Positions 1-7,498 of a stretch of DNA of 11,005 bases are shown piece after piece; position 1 is the stretch's first letter; every line of letters begins with the position of its first letter. The notes beneath the pieces were generated by a model. It worked only from the letters and a program-made list of their open reading frames with translations. It did not search any database and was not told the origin of the DNA. The stretch is from Desulfobacterales bacterium (GTDB lineage Bacteria; Desulfobacterota; Desulfobacteria; Desulfobacterales; C00003060): positions 1 to 11,005 of the forward strand of contig JAUWXJ010000065.1 in the NCBI GenBank assembly GCA_030616425.1, written 5' to 3'. Made by a program: the position numbers and the translations under genes.

Positions 1-272
1 AAACGGGTCAAGACCTTATGCCGAATATGGTGCCGTCTTGGGATTTGTCAGGCGATATTCAGTGAGCTGACTCAAAAATAGATTCCCCTTGGGGGGCTGT
101 CAGATGCCAAGCTATTTTGGTAACAGACTGTTTGAATGTAAACTATTATATGCTCCCCTTAGTAACTCAGGCCTTCATTGCCATTCATGGTATACACCCC
201 CTCGATCTGGGCACATAGATGAAGGGGAAAAAGGGTTGAGGTTCGGACACCATCATGCTATTTTAATGGCCT
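1..272. other. Left edge, no supported gene
   Basis: I find no convincing gene here. The plus strand has short open frames running in from the window edge: one stops at 79-81 and another at 68-70. Either could be the last codons of an upstream gene, but neither shows recognisable motifs. A 61-codon open frame at 89-274 has no ribosome binding site or family resemblance and ends at the palindrome boundary, so I treat it as chance. A weak CCCC-TT-GGGG hairpin lies near 85-94. Confidence 0.5.
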
Positions 273-476
273 AAAAGTGATGATTTCGTAAAAAGTCTTT
301 GATGAGCATATCCTGGTCACTTTCTGAAGGTTCTAAGTTCGCTTCGCTAAATTGCAAAAATTCGGGCTAACGCCCTCAAACTGTTTGCAATTTTTACGCC
401 TCGCTTCACTAAGAACCTTTAGCAAAAAGTGACAAGGATATGCTCATCAAAGACTTTTTACGAAATCATCAAAAGT
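273..476. repeat. MITE-like long palindrome with 6-bp flanking repeat
   Basis: The outer arms are inverted copies of each other. The first 36 bases from 279 match the reverse complement reading back from 470 exactly, and after one mismatch the similarity continues to about 335 and 411. The centre has its own smaller inverted repeats, including GGGC-TAAC-GCCC at 364-375 and AATTGCAAA/TTTGCAATT arms. AAAAGT occurs directly on both sides (273-278 and 471-476), as a target-site duplication would. No transposase is encoded, so this is best read as a non-autonomous palindromic element (MITE or large REP type). It lies upstream of the 648 gene and could affect its expression, which is inference. Confidence 0.75.
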
Positions 477-647
477 AGCCATCATGGTAGGATATCTGTC
501 AATCTTCGCCAGCGCATCCCTGTTGACCTCGTCTGAGGGATGGGGCCTTGGAGCGGCGGTTCGCACCACGTGTCTGGAGGGTCACGAGAAGCACTGCTGT
601 CAAAATACGCAATCTGCCGGAAATATGAGGATACACAAGGTTCCCAT
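477..647 (+). other. Leader region upstream of the ATPase-HDOD gene
   Basis: This 171-bp stretch separates the palindrome from the chosen start at 648. The plus-strand frame stays open from ATG 540, which would add 36 residues. That extension does not resemble the family N-terminus and there is no ribosome binding site before 540. No clear sigma-70 or sigma-54 promoter is visible. A minus-strand open frame (482-850) overlaps the real gene and looks like a shadow. Confidence 0.4.
637..640 (+). promoter_or_regulatory. Shine-Dalgarno site supporting the 648 start
   Basis: AAGG lies seven bases before ATG 648. It supports this ATG over the in-frame ATG at 540, and the protein begins at its P-loop strand, as FlhG/MinD proteins do. 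Confidence 0.5.
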
Positions 648-3158
648 ATGACCAGAACAATTGTCATCACAAGCGGAAAAGAGGGGGTTGGGAAAACAAA
701 CGTCAGCGTCAACCTGGCCCTTTGCCTGGCAGCGCTCGGTTCCCGCACATGCCTATTTGACGCGGATTTAGGGTTGGCTAATGTCAACATGCTCTTGGGA
801 CTGTATCCGGAGTACAATCTCGAAGATGTGATTCTATACCACCGTGACATAGAAGATGTGATTATAAGAGACTGTCAGGGAATCGATATCATCCCTGGAG
901 GTTCAGGCGTGAAAAGGATGGCCAACCTTGAAGCCGACCAAGCCGAGCACCTAATCCAATCCCTTTCCAAGCTTGATGGATACAATTTTCTACTGTTTGA
1001 TATTTCAGCGGGTATTTCCAAAAACGCTATCTCTTTTTGCCTCGCTTCCTCGGAAATAATGGTGGTGATTACTCCCGAAGTCGCTTCACTGACCGATTCC
1101 TACGCCCTGTTGAAAATGTTGTATCTAAACGGGTTTAAGGGGGCGGTGAATGTTGTGGTAAATCAGTGTGAGAGCGCAGCAATTGCAAGGCACGCTTGTA
1201 CCAAGTTTAAAGAAACAGCAAGAAAACATATTCACATGAATGTTGTGCCACTTGGCATTATCATTCAGGACCCAAGAGTGGAAAAAGCAGCTAGAGAGCA
1301 ACAAGCCTTTATGTTGCTTTATCCTGAATCGAGTGCCTCCAAATCCATTAAAAGTATCGCCAAGCGCCTTAGGGAAAACCAGCCCGAGGATCTGAAACCT
1401 TCTGGGACGTCATTATTTTGGACAAAGTACCTCAAGCTTGTAAAAAGCCCTTTGAAATTAACTGTCAAGAAAACGGAAAAAAAAGAAATTGTAGACCAAT
1501 CCTCATGGCAGACTCAGGAGCAAGGCCCGTCTGAAGCGATACAAAAAACCGAGGAAAAGCCCGTACCACAAGCATCGAAGGATATCGCGGAGGCTGGCAA
1601 GCTTGAAGATTTGGAGCATGCTCCCTCTCTTTATATTAGTAAACCGATAGATGACCGATTACCCGCTTCTGGAGAGCTTCAACCCAAAAACCGAAGGCAT
1701 CTATTTGAGCAGATAAAGACCCCTAAGAACTTGCCCACGCTTCCCCATGTTGTCTTAAAATTAATTGAGGCGTGTAACAGGGACGAAAGCACGATTCAGA
1801 ACATATCCCAAATAGTCAACAAGGATGCCTCGTTAAGTGTCAAGGTTATGAGCCTGGCCAACTATGAGTGTAATGCCCCACATAATAGGATGACTAGTAT
1901 TGGGGAGGCAGTATTTCTTTTGGGCAGAGATGCCATGAGAACTATTGCCATTGGCGCCGCAGTACATTCGGATTTTGACCAGGCCGAGGATAGCTCCGCG
2001 TTTGGGTTGAAGCAGTTCTGGTGGCACTCCCTTGCGTGTGCTACCTTGGCCAAGCTGATTGCCAGAAAGGCCTCATATCCTGCTCCTGAAGAGGCATACT
2101 TATCAGGCCTTTTTCATGATATTGGAAAGCTGGTTCTGTGGGTGAATTCTCCAAAGGAATACGCTGAGATTTTGCACCTGTACAGGACTAAACCGGATTT
2201 GCTTTTGGAAAGTGAAACGCGGTTAGGGGATACTCACTGCGAGGTGGGGGCCTGGATGATCAATCGATGGAACATGCAATCGTTTGTGGCGGATGCAGTA
2301 CTCTATCACCATGAACCAGTACATAGAATTTTGGATGCGCTTCCTCTCGTAAAGGTTGTGTTTGTAGCCAACGCCCTATGCTCAGAGGCTGTTGAAGACA
2401 CTGATGCCAAGTTTGAGTCAGCAGAAAAAGTCTTTGGATTTGCCCGGTCTGAAGTAGAGGAACTTACATCGGTTGCAGAGAAAGAGGTGAAGCAAGCAGC
2501 AAAATCACTAGGCATAGAACTTGACCCCCCAGATGCCTCTATCAGATCGGTCTCGGAAAAAGATGCTGAAAAAGAAAAAGATCTCTTCCGGGCAGTCAGA
2601 GATATTTCTCTACTTCAAGGTACGCTTCAAAATCTGGTAAAAGCCCACGGTGAAGAGTCTATACTGAAGGTTCTCAAGCAGTCCCTTCAGGTCTTGTTTG
2701 ATATTCACAGCGTACTCTTTTTCCTGTATGACCAGGAAAAAAATGTCTTGGTTTGCAAGGGTGTAGACAAGGAAAATGACCTAATTAATAACCTGGAAAT
2801 CCCTTTCAAAAATGGAGAGAGCCTGTTGATTAGATCGCTTCACCAGAAAACTGCTTTGGATTCTTTTAGCCATTCAACAAAAAGCGCACCAACCATTATG
2901 GACAAGCAGCTTGTTCGCTTCCTTGGAAAAGACGGAATGCTGTGCCTTCCCATGGTGGCTAACAGGGCCAACATTGGACTAATAGTCCTGGGAATAGATG
3001 CCCATCATATTGGTAATTTGCAGGACCAGGTGAAACCCCTGACCATGTTTGCCAATCAGGCGGCCTTGGCTTTAGCTGCTAATCATTTGAGACAAAGTGA
3101 AACAAACCAGCTGAAGGATGCTCTTGAGACGATTCGAGAGGTTTTGGACAAAGGATAG
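648..3158 (+). CDS. FlhG/MinD-like ATPase fused to HDOD and GAF domains
   Basis: This 836-residue protein combines three signalling modules. Residues 1-250 are a ParA/MinD/FlhG ATPase: deviant Walker A KEGVGKT at 11-17 with signature Lys11 and Lys16, DADLGLANV from 38, a PGGSGV segment near 83-88, and a Walker B-like LLFD ending at Asp118. A hydrophobic-basic stretch at 254-275 could bind membrane, followed by a charged linker to about 345. Residues 355-560 are an HDOD domain, with LPTLP at 362, His460, HD at 490-491 and HH at 554-555. Residues 660-815 resemble a GAF domain, ending in a short helical tail. HDOD proteins act in regulation, often of motility, biofilm or stress, and FlhG controls flagellar number and placement, so a role in a spatial or motility switch is inference. 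The second Walker A Gly is replaced by Glu12. No flagellar genes are in view. Confidence 0.85.
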   Translation: MTRTIVITSGKEGVGKTNVSVNLALCLAALGSRTCLFDADLGLANVNMLLGLYPEYNLEDVILYHRDIEDVIIRDCQGIDIIPGGSGVKRMANLEADQAEHLIQSLSKLDGYNFLLFDISAGISKNAISFCLASSEIMVVITPEVASLTDSYALLKMLYLNGFKGAVNVVVNQCESAAIARHACTKFKETARKHIHMNVVPLGIIIQDPRVEKAAREQQAFMLLYPESSASKSIKSIAKRLRENQPEDLKPSGTSLFWTKYLKLVKSPLKLTVKKTEKKEIVDQSSWQTQEQGPSEAIQKTEEKPVPQASKDIAEAGKLEDLEHAPSLYISKPIDDRLPASGELQPKNRRHLFEQIKTPKNLPTLPHVVLKLIEACNRDESTIQNISQIVNKDASLSVKVMSLANYECNAPHNRMTSIGEAVFLLGRDAMRTIAIGAAVHSDFDQAEDSSAFGLKQFWWHSLACATLAKLIARKASYPAPEEAYLSGLFHDIGKLVLWVNSPKEYAEILHLYRTKPDLLLESETRLGDTHCEVGAWMINRWNMQSFVADAVLYHHEPVHRILDALPLVKVVFVANALCSEAVEDTDAKFESAEKVFGFARSEVEELTSVAEKEVKQAAKSLGIELDPPDASIRSVSEKDAEKEKDLFRAVRDISLLQGTLQNLVKAHGEESILKVLKQSLQVLFDIHSVLFFLYDQEKNVLVCKGVDKENDLINNLEIPFKNGESLLIRSLHQKTALDSFSHSTKSAPTIMDKQLVRFLGKDGMLCLPMVANRANIGLIVLGIDAHHIGNLQDQVKPLTMFANQAALALAANHLRQSETNQLKDALETIREVLDKG

Positions 3159-3338
3159 CCCTGCGGATTTCTCAGCCTAGCTACTCCTTCTCAAATATAA
3201 AGAAGTTTGCTGAAGTTTTATTGCTTCAATAATGTTTACAGTTGTCCCTCTTGGCCGGCTTGTGGGGAGCGGACCGGTCAAAACTTTTTGGACAGGCAAA
3301 AAGGGATTCGTGTAACCACACGTCAACCATTAAATGTC

Positions 3339-5582
3339 ATGGCCAGCAAAATGACAAGAGGATCTTTACTGAAAGGAATTTCCCCAGAGGATATAGAAAG
3401 GCTCGTCAGAGTCGAGCACCCTGACCCACACAGCATTCTCGGGATGCATCCCTATACCGCCAAAGACAAAAAAGGGGCTGTGGTGCGGGCTTTTCACCCT
3501 GAGGCAATCAAGGCAGAGGTGCTTATAGAGGGGAAAGAACCATTCCTTATGGAAAAATGCCATCCGGGTGGCCTTTTTGCTTGCTTTATTTCTGACCTGA
3601 CTCTCGGCGTCCATTACAGGATTCGTTTCATTTTTGCTGATGGAAACGACTGGGAAAGCAATACCCCTTACCGATTCTTGCCAACCCTAGGAGATATAGA
3701 CCTCTATCTGGCAGGAGAAGGTACCCATCACCGCCTGTATGAAAGGCTCGGGGCGCACTTGCGTGAAATGGATGGTGTAAAGGGCGTCTCCTTTACGGTG
3801 TGGGCGCCGAATGCAAAAAGGGCGAGCGTGGTTGGGAATTTCAATCAATGGGATGGAAGGATTTATCCCATGAGGCAGATGGGATCTTCCGGGATCTGGG
3901 AACTCTTTGTACCAGGACTCGGACCGGGCACCCCGTACAAGTATGAAATAAAAACTCTCAACAACGAACTCAGACTCAAGACCGACCCATACGCCTTTGC
4001 CATGGAGGTGAGACCAAAGACCGCCTCCGTTGTATGGGACACAGAGGCCTACCAATGGAATGATGATAAATGGATGGCCAGCCGGAGCAAGCGAGACTTA
4101 CGCCATCAGCCAATGGCTATCTACGAGGTCCACTTGGGGTCTTGGATGCGTGTAGCTGAAGAGGAAAACAGGTGGCTCACGTATCGTGAGATTGCCCCCA
4201 GACTTATTGAACATGTCAAGCAGTTCGGGTTTACGCATGTGGAGCTTATGCCTGTTGCCGAGCATCCTTTCGACGGGTCCTGGGGTTATCAGGTGGCAGG
4301 CTACTACGCGCCCACCAGCCGTTTTGGGAACCCTGATGACTTCAAATATTTCGTCGACATGTGCCACCAGCATGGCATCGGGGTCATTCTCGACTGGGTA
4401 CCTGCCCATTTTCCGAAAGACGATTACAGCCTCAGGCTCTTCGACGGCACCGCCCTTTACGAACACCTTGATCCGGTTCAGGGCGAACATGCAGAGTGGG
4501 GGACCCTCATCTTTAACCTTGGCAGAAATGAGGTTTGTAATTTTCTTATCGCCAATGCCCTCTTCTGGTTGGATAAATATCATATTGATGGCCTCAGGGT
4601 CGATGCAGTCGCCTCCATGCTCTATCTCGATTATGGCAAGCAGGATGGGGAGTGGATTCCGAATCAATACGGAGGCAATGAAAACCTGGAGGCTATCGAA
4701 TTTTTCAGAAAGCTAAACGAGGCGGTCTACGGGCTGTTTCCCGGGTGCTTTACGGTGGCCGAAGAATCGACCGCTTGGTCAGGAGTAACCTCACCGGCCC
4801 ACTTGGGGGGCCTTGGTTTTGGCTTTAAATGGGATATGGGATGGATGCACGATACCTTGCTGTACTTTAGCAAGGATCCTGTCCATCGAAAATACCATCT
4901 CAACAATCTGACTTTTTCCATGATGTATGCTTATAGCGAAAACTTTGTCTTGCCCTTTTCCCACGACGAGGTGGTTTACGGCAAGGGGTCTCTTCTCAGA
5001 AAGATGCCAGGTGATGAATGGCAAAAACGTGCAAATCTGAAACTGCTGCTGGGGTACATGTATACACACCCAGGGAAAAAACTCCTCTTTATGGGAACCG
5101 AGTTGGCCTCTTGGGACGAGTGGTACCATGAAAGGGGGCTTGATTGGCACTTACGATCAGACCCGACGTGTCAAGCCTTTCAGCGGTTTATGATGGACCT
5201 CGGCAAATTGTACCTGGAGCATCCAGCCCTGTGGGAGCTGGACCCATCCCCTGAAGGCTTTTCATGGATTGATTGCAATGACTCCGAGGCCAGTGTAATT
5301 TCTTACATCCGTCACGGGAGGGAAAAACACCTGGTCTGTGTTTTCAACCTCACCCCGGTTCCCAGACATAACTACAGAATCGGTGTGCCGGAAAAGGGAA
5401 GTTACCGTGAACAGATTAACAGCGACTCAATTTACTATGGAGGAAGTGACCTCGGCAATGAGGGATATGTTGAGGTAGAAGAAATCCCGTGTCACGGTTT
5501 ATCGCAGTCGATTTCCCTGACCTTGCCACCTCTGGCTTGCTTGATCCTGGAACCAGCAGGTATCGCAAACTGTGAATCGTAA
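3339..5582 (+). CDS. glgB: 1,4-alpha-glucan branching enzyme
   Basis: This enzyme makes alpha-1,6 branches in glycogen by cutting an alpha-1,4 chain and transferring it. The 747-residue protein follows E. coli GlgB (728 aa) along its whole length: an N-terminal module beginning near HPDPHSILGMH, a CBM48 starch-binding domain (about 115-210, with SVVGNFNQWDG), a GH13 barrel, and a C-terminal beta domain. The catalytic residues are present with the same spacing as in E. coli: nucleophile Asp422 in RVDAVASM, acid/base Glu475 in AEES, and Asp543 in SHDEVV. I chose ATG 3339; ATG 3351 is an alternative. The frame stays open back to TTG 3207, but that extension is Cys-rich and unlike GlgB. Neither ATG has a strong ribosome binding site. 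The 180 bp before it shows no clear promoter. No glgA, glgC or glgP lies alongside, so the gene appears isolated here. Confidence 0.96.
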   Translation: MASKMTRGSLLKGISPEDIERLVRVEHPDPHSILGMHPYTAKDKKGAVVRAFHPEAIKAEVLIEGKEPFLMEKCHPGGLFACFISDLTLGVHYRIRFIFADGNDWESNTPYRFLPTLGDIDLYLAGEGTHHRLYERLGAHLREMDGVKGVSFTVWAPNAKRASVVGNFNQWDGRIYPMRQMGSSGIWELFVPGLGPGTPYKYEIKTLNNELRLKTDPYAFAMEVRPKTASVVWDTEAYQWNDDKWMASRSKRDLRHQPMAIYEVHLGSWMRVAEEENRWLTYREIAPRLIEHVKQFGFTHVELMPVAEHPFDGSWGYQVAGYYAPTSRFGNPDDFKYFVDMCHQHGIGVILDWVPAHFPKDDYSLRLFDGTALYEHLDPVQGEHAEWGTLIFNLGRNEVCNFLIANALFWLDKYHIDGLRVDAVASMLYLDYGKQDGEWIPNQYGGNENLEAIEFFRKLNEAVYGLFPGCFTVAEESTAWSGVTSPAHLGGLGFGFKWDMGWMHDTLLYFSKDPVHRKYHLNNLTFSMMYAYSENFVLPFSHDEVVYGKGSLLRKMPGDEWQKRANLKLLLGYMYTHPGKKLLFMGTELASWDEWYHERGLDWHLRSDPTCQAFQRFMMDLGKLYLEHPALWELDPSPEGFSWIDCNDSEASVISYIRHGREKHLVCVFNLTPVPRHNYRIGVPEKGSYREQINSDSIYYGGSDLGNEGYVEVEEIPCHGLSQSISLTLPPLACLILEPAGIANCES

Positions 5583-6117
5583 GTTGAACATCGATTTCTA
5601 AAAGAAGCAAGATGTGATCCCTATCTTGACTGTTTTGTGAGTGGCCCTGTAAGAGAGGTGATCGGCAGTTCTAAAATGTTTCAGAGGAAAAGGGGTCGCC
5701 CATTAAAGGGCTTGTCAAGAGAAAAAACACCCCTCCTTGCGGAAAAAATGCCCCCATTTTTTCCGTTGGTACCAACGCCTGCACCAGTACGATGTCATTT
5801 TCGCCTGCCCGCCCTGTTGAGAGCCTCTAGGTCGTGCGATCCGCACCCGTTTCTTCTGTCTCGTTGGTTGTAGGTCAGCCTGCCTACGCACGTCCACGCG
5901 CAGACGCTGATCCGCACCAGTCACCCATCAGGATCAAGACCTTTGTACTTTATGCACAATGCCTAAAGCACGGCCCCTGGTCCGTTCGCCGGACCCCAGA
6001 AAATCGTCGGTACCATGCCGTGTCCAATTGGATGTATCACAGATCTTATGGTTTCTAGCCAACCCCTCGTCGAGAGCCTCAGAGCCGTTCGGCTTTGTGG
6101 CTCACGACATAGGCGAA
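5583..6117. other. Gene-free region between glgB and the IS110 remnant
   Basis: No recognisable gene lies in these 535 bp. Open frames on both strands are short, overlap each other and lack ribosome binding sites. The sequence is rich in small inverted repeats: GCCC-ATTAAA-GGGC near 5698-5711, the palindromes at 5740-5777, GTGCG-ATC-CGCAC near 5834-5846, TGATCC (5908-5913) with GGATCA (5931-5936), and AGCC-GTTC-GGCT near 6083-6094. GATCCGCACC is repeated directly at 5838-5847 and 5909-5918. The right end of the IS110 element probably lies within this stretch, but I cannot fix it. Confidence 0.5.
5740..5777. repeat. Two abutting perfect palindromes
   Basis: An 11-bp perfect stem, CGGAAAAAATG (5740-5750) with CATTTTTTCCG (5755-5765), closes a CCCC loop. 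It shares its last two bases with a 14-bp perfect palindrome, CGTTGGTACCAACG (5764-5777). The position between glgB (+) and the minus-strand transposase would suit a bidirectional terminator. However, the T-run lies inside the stem and the stem is AT-rich, so this is not a standard intrinsic terminator. Confidence 0.6.
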
Positions 6118-7085
6118 TCAGGAGGAAAAATGACTGCCGCCCAAAGCAGCGTATCTTATGTGGGTACAGCAGGTACCAATCACATCTTGTTGATAGAATC
6201 TTTGTGCCCTTGGACAGAATCTCACAGTAAAATGTGCTGCTTCTACATATGCCCACGATAGGTACTTGTTGCCATTCTTTCTGTTATTTTCGTCCTTTTT
6301 CTTGCCATTGGAAAGCCTCTCACTTTTTACGCAGCGACAATAGGAAGAGTAGTTTCCAACCTTAGGAAAACGCTTTATGTCTCCTACTTCCAACATGATC
6401 GTTAATTCCAATATATTTCCAATCCCCGTAATGGTCAGCAATGGCTGGAATTCTTTACGTAGCTTAACCTGAGACATTACCTGTTTCTCTATGTTTTTGA
6501 TTATCTCTGCGAAATAACTAATGACTAGTATATTGCTCTTAGCAGCAAACACCAAGCTGGATGAGTCAAATAAGTCGTTGGCATCTGCTTCCATGAGATT
6601 CTTAATGGCGTTGACTGACATCCGACTCCCAAGATTTCTGGCTATCATACTTTTAAGGCTTAAAATATGAGCCGTCCTGTGCTTGACAAATAAAAGCCTT
6701 CTACGCAGTAAATCCCTTAATGGGCGCTGTTCCTTCGGATAGATATATCCCTCTCGGGCAATATGTTCAAACGTCGCATATGGGCCAACCAAAACGAGTC
6801 CCAGTCGTCATCGGTATGTTTCAGTCCCTCATATTGCTTTATCGCCGACGGGTTGGCCAAATGCACTTTGTATCCATGTTCCTGCAACCCATCTACCAAC
6901 CAATACCAGTTGAATGTCGATTCGACAACCACTCCCACAAGGTCCTTCTTAAACGGGGCCAACGCTGACAAAATCGTATTCAGGTCGTTCGGCAATCTCT
7001 TTTTGTACAACCTTCGGTCTTGCCCATCGATAACACCAATGTAATTATTGCTTGAATGTAAATCGATTCCAGCGTATATTTGCAT
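6118..7085 (-). pseudogene. IS110-family transposase, frameshifted and C-terminally truncated
   Basis: Translation starts at ATG 7085 after a strong GGAGG site. The first 111 residues carry the DEDD RuvC-like domain: Asp8 in IDLH, Glu55 in VVEST, and Asp93 and Asp96 in the TDDDWDSFWLA stretch. At 6751-6755 an extra CT (AG on the coding strand) shifts the frame, and the first frame stops at about 6717. The protein resumes in another frame at GYIYPKEQRPLRDLL and runs through the Transposase_20-like domain, with LLTITGIG, VGDIKRF, and SNGKKK followed by NRKNGNKYLSWAYVEAA. After RFYQ, near 6180, family similarity ends abruptly and 20-odd unrelated residues lead to the stop. About 298 residues are recoverable, and I estimate about 40 C-terminal residues are missing. 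The family is clear and the loss of function is very likely. Confidence 0.88.
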
Positions 7086-7086
7086 C

Positions 7087-7161
7087 TGACACCTCCTGTT
7101 GTTTAGGTTAGCTTAATTCTTTCCATCGCTTACCATATTTGCGGTGGAAAAGGAGGTGTCA
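7087..7161 (-). promoter_or_regulatory. Hairpin sequestering the transposase Shine-Dalgarno site
   Basis: On the transposase strand GGAGG lies seven bases before ATG 7085. The 11-base segment containing it (7087-7097) is a perfect reverse complement of 7151-7161. Transcripts entering from upstream would therefore fold and hide the ribosome binding site. Similar occlusion limits transposase translation from read-through transcripts in other IS families. A second 10-bp stem (7120-7129 with 7141-7150, one wobble or mismatch) sits inside the loop. Confidence 0.65.
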
Positions 7162-7164
7162 TTT

Positions 7165-7324
7165 CCTTAGCCTATTGAGCTGGAGCCAGCCGTCAACCAT
7201 TGCTCTTTTACAACTCGTCAGGCCGTAGTGATCTGCCTTGGGCGGATCACGCTTGACGAGTATACCCTGTGCACCAACAAGGCAGACTACTCGGCAATCA
7301 TTCTGCCCGGCTCAATCCTTAGCC
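7165..7324 (+). ncRNA. Candidate structured RNA in the IS110 flank
   Basis: An outer 10-bp stem joins 7174-7183 with 7307-7316. Inside it, a 49-nt hairpin (7213-7261) has an 11-bp lower stem, a 4-nt CGTA bulge at 7224-7227, a 10-bp upper stem and a TTG loop. A smaller hairpin pairs GGCAGA (7281-7286) with TCTGCC (7302-7307), competing with the outer stem at one base. GCTGG-AG-CCAGC at 7179-7190 is an alternative fold. The unit is bounded by direct CCTTAGCC repeats (7165-7172, 7317-7324). All non-Watson-Crick pairs (7181-7309, 7221-7253, 7234-7244) are G-U on the plus strand. It could be an IS110 bridge-type RNA, a hutW leader or a small inserted element. No promoter or terminator is clear, so the RNA is a prediction. 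Confidence 0.4.
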
Positions 7325-7498
7325 CTTTATATGATTATCACATCTTAAATATTAAATATTCGGCAAGCAAGACCAAGCGGCAAACACATAATGTCTAGGC
7401 GCCCCTGTTTTAAGCCTTGATAACCTTTAGAACCTACCGGCGTTCCCTGTTTTCCATCGAGGTTCCGATCTCAATTGGGGGTCAACAGGCACTACACT

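Larger units (their letters stand above)
6118..7324 (-). mobile_element. Degenerate IS110-family insertion sequence, approximate limits
   Basis: The span covers the broken IS110 transposase (6118-7085) and its structured upstream flank. IS110 elements lack clear terminal inverted repeats, so the ends cannot be read directly. The upstream end lies at or beyond 7324, and the downstream end may lie in 5930-6117. IS110 transposases are DEDD enzymes that work with a structured non-coding RNA usually encoded upstream of the transposase on the same strand. The frame damage makes this copy unlikely to move by itself. Confidence 0.65.

Noticed and set aside
540..647. 36-residue N-terminal extension of the ATPase-HDOD protein from ATG 540
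   Set aside because: It lies ahead of the beta strand that begins every FlhG/MinD protein, looks like random translation and has no ribosome binding site, whereas ATG 648 does.
482..850. 122-codon minus-strand open frame
   Set aside because: It overlaps the well-supported ATPase domain on the other strand, has no recognisable domain and no ribosome binding site.
3207..3233. Possible promoter before glgB (TTGCTG and AATAAT)
   Set aside because: The spacing is only 15 bp and the -35 is weak, so it is not distinguishable from chance.
3207..3338. TTG start giving GlgB a 44-residue extension
   Set aside because: The extension is Cys-rich and unlike any GlgB N-terminus; homology begins just after ATG 3339/3351.
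4098..4667. 189-codon minus-strand open frame inside glgB
   Set aside because: It is a shadow of the GH13 catalytic domain, whose motifs are clear on the plus strand.
5715..6058. Short open frames on both strands after glgB
   Set aside because: They overlap each other, lack ribosome binding sites and family motifs, and include palindromic sequence.
6717..6792. Programmed frameshift joining two IS110 reading frames
   Set aside because: IS110 transposases are made from one frame, there is no slippery site, and deleting one AG repeat restores the family sequence.
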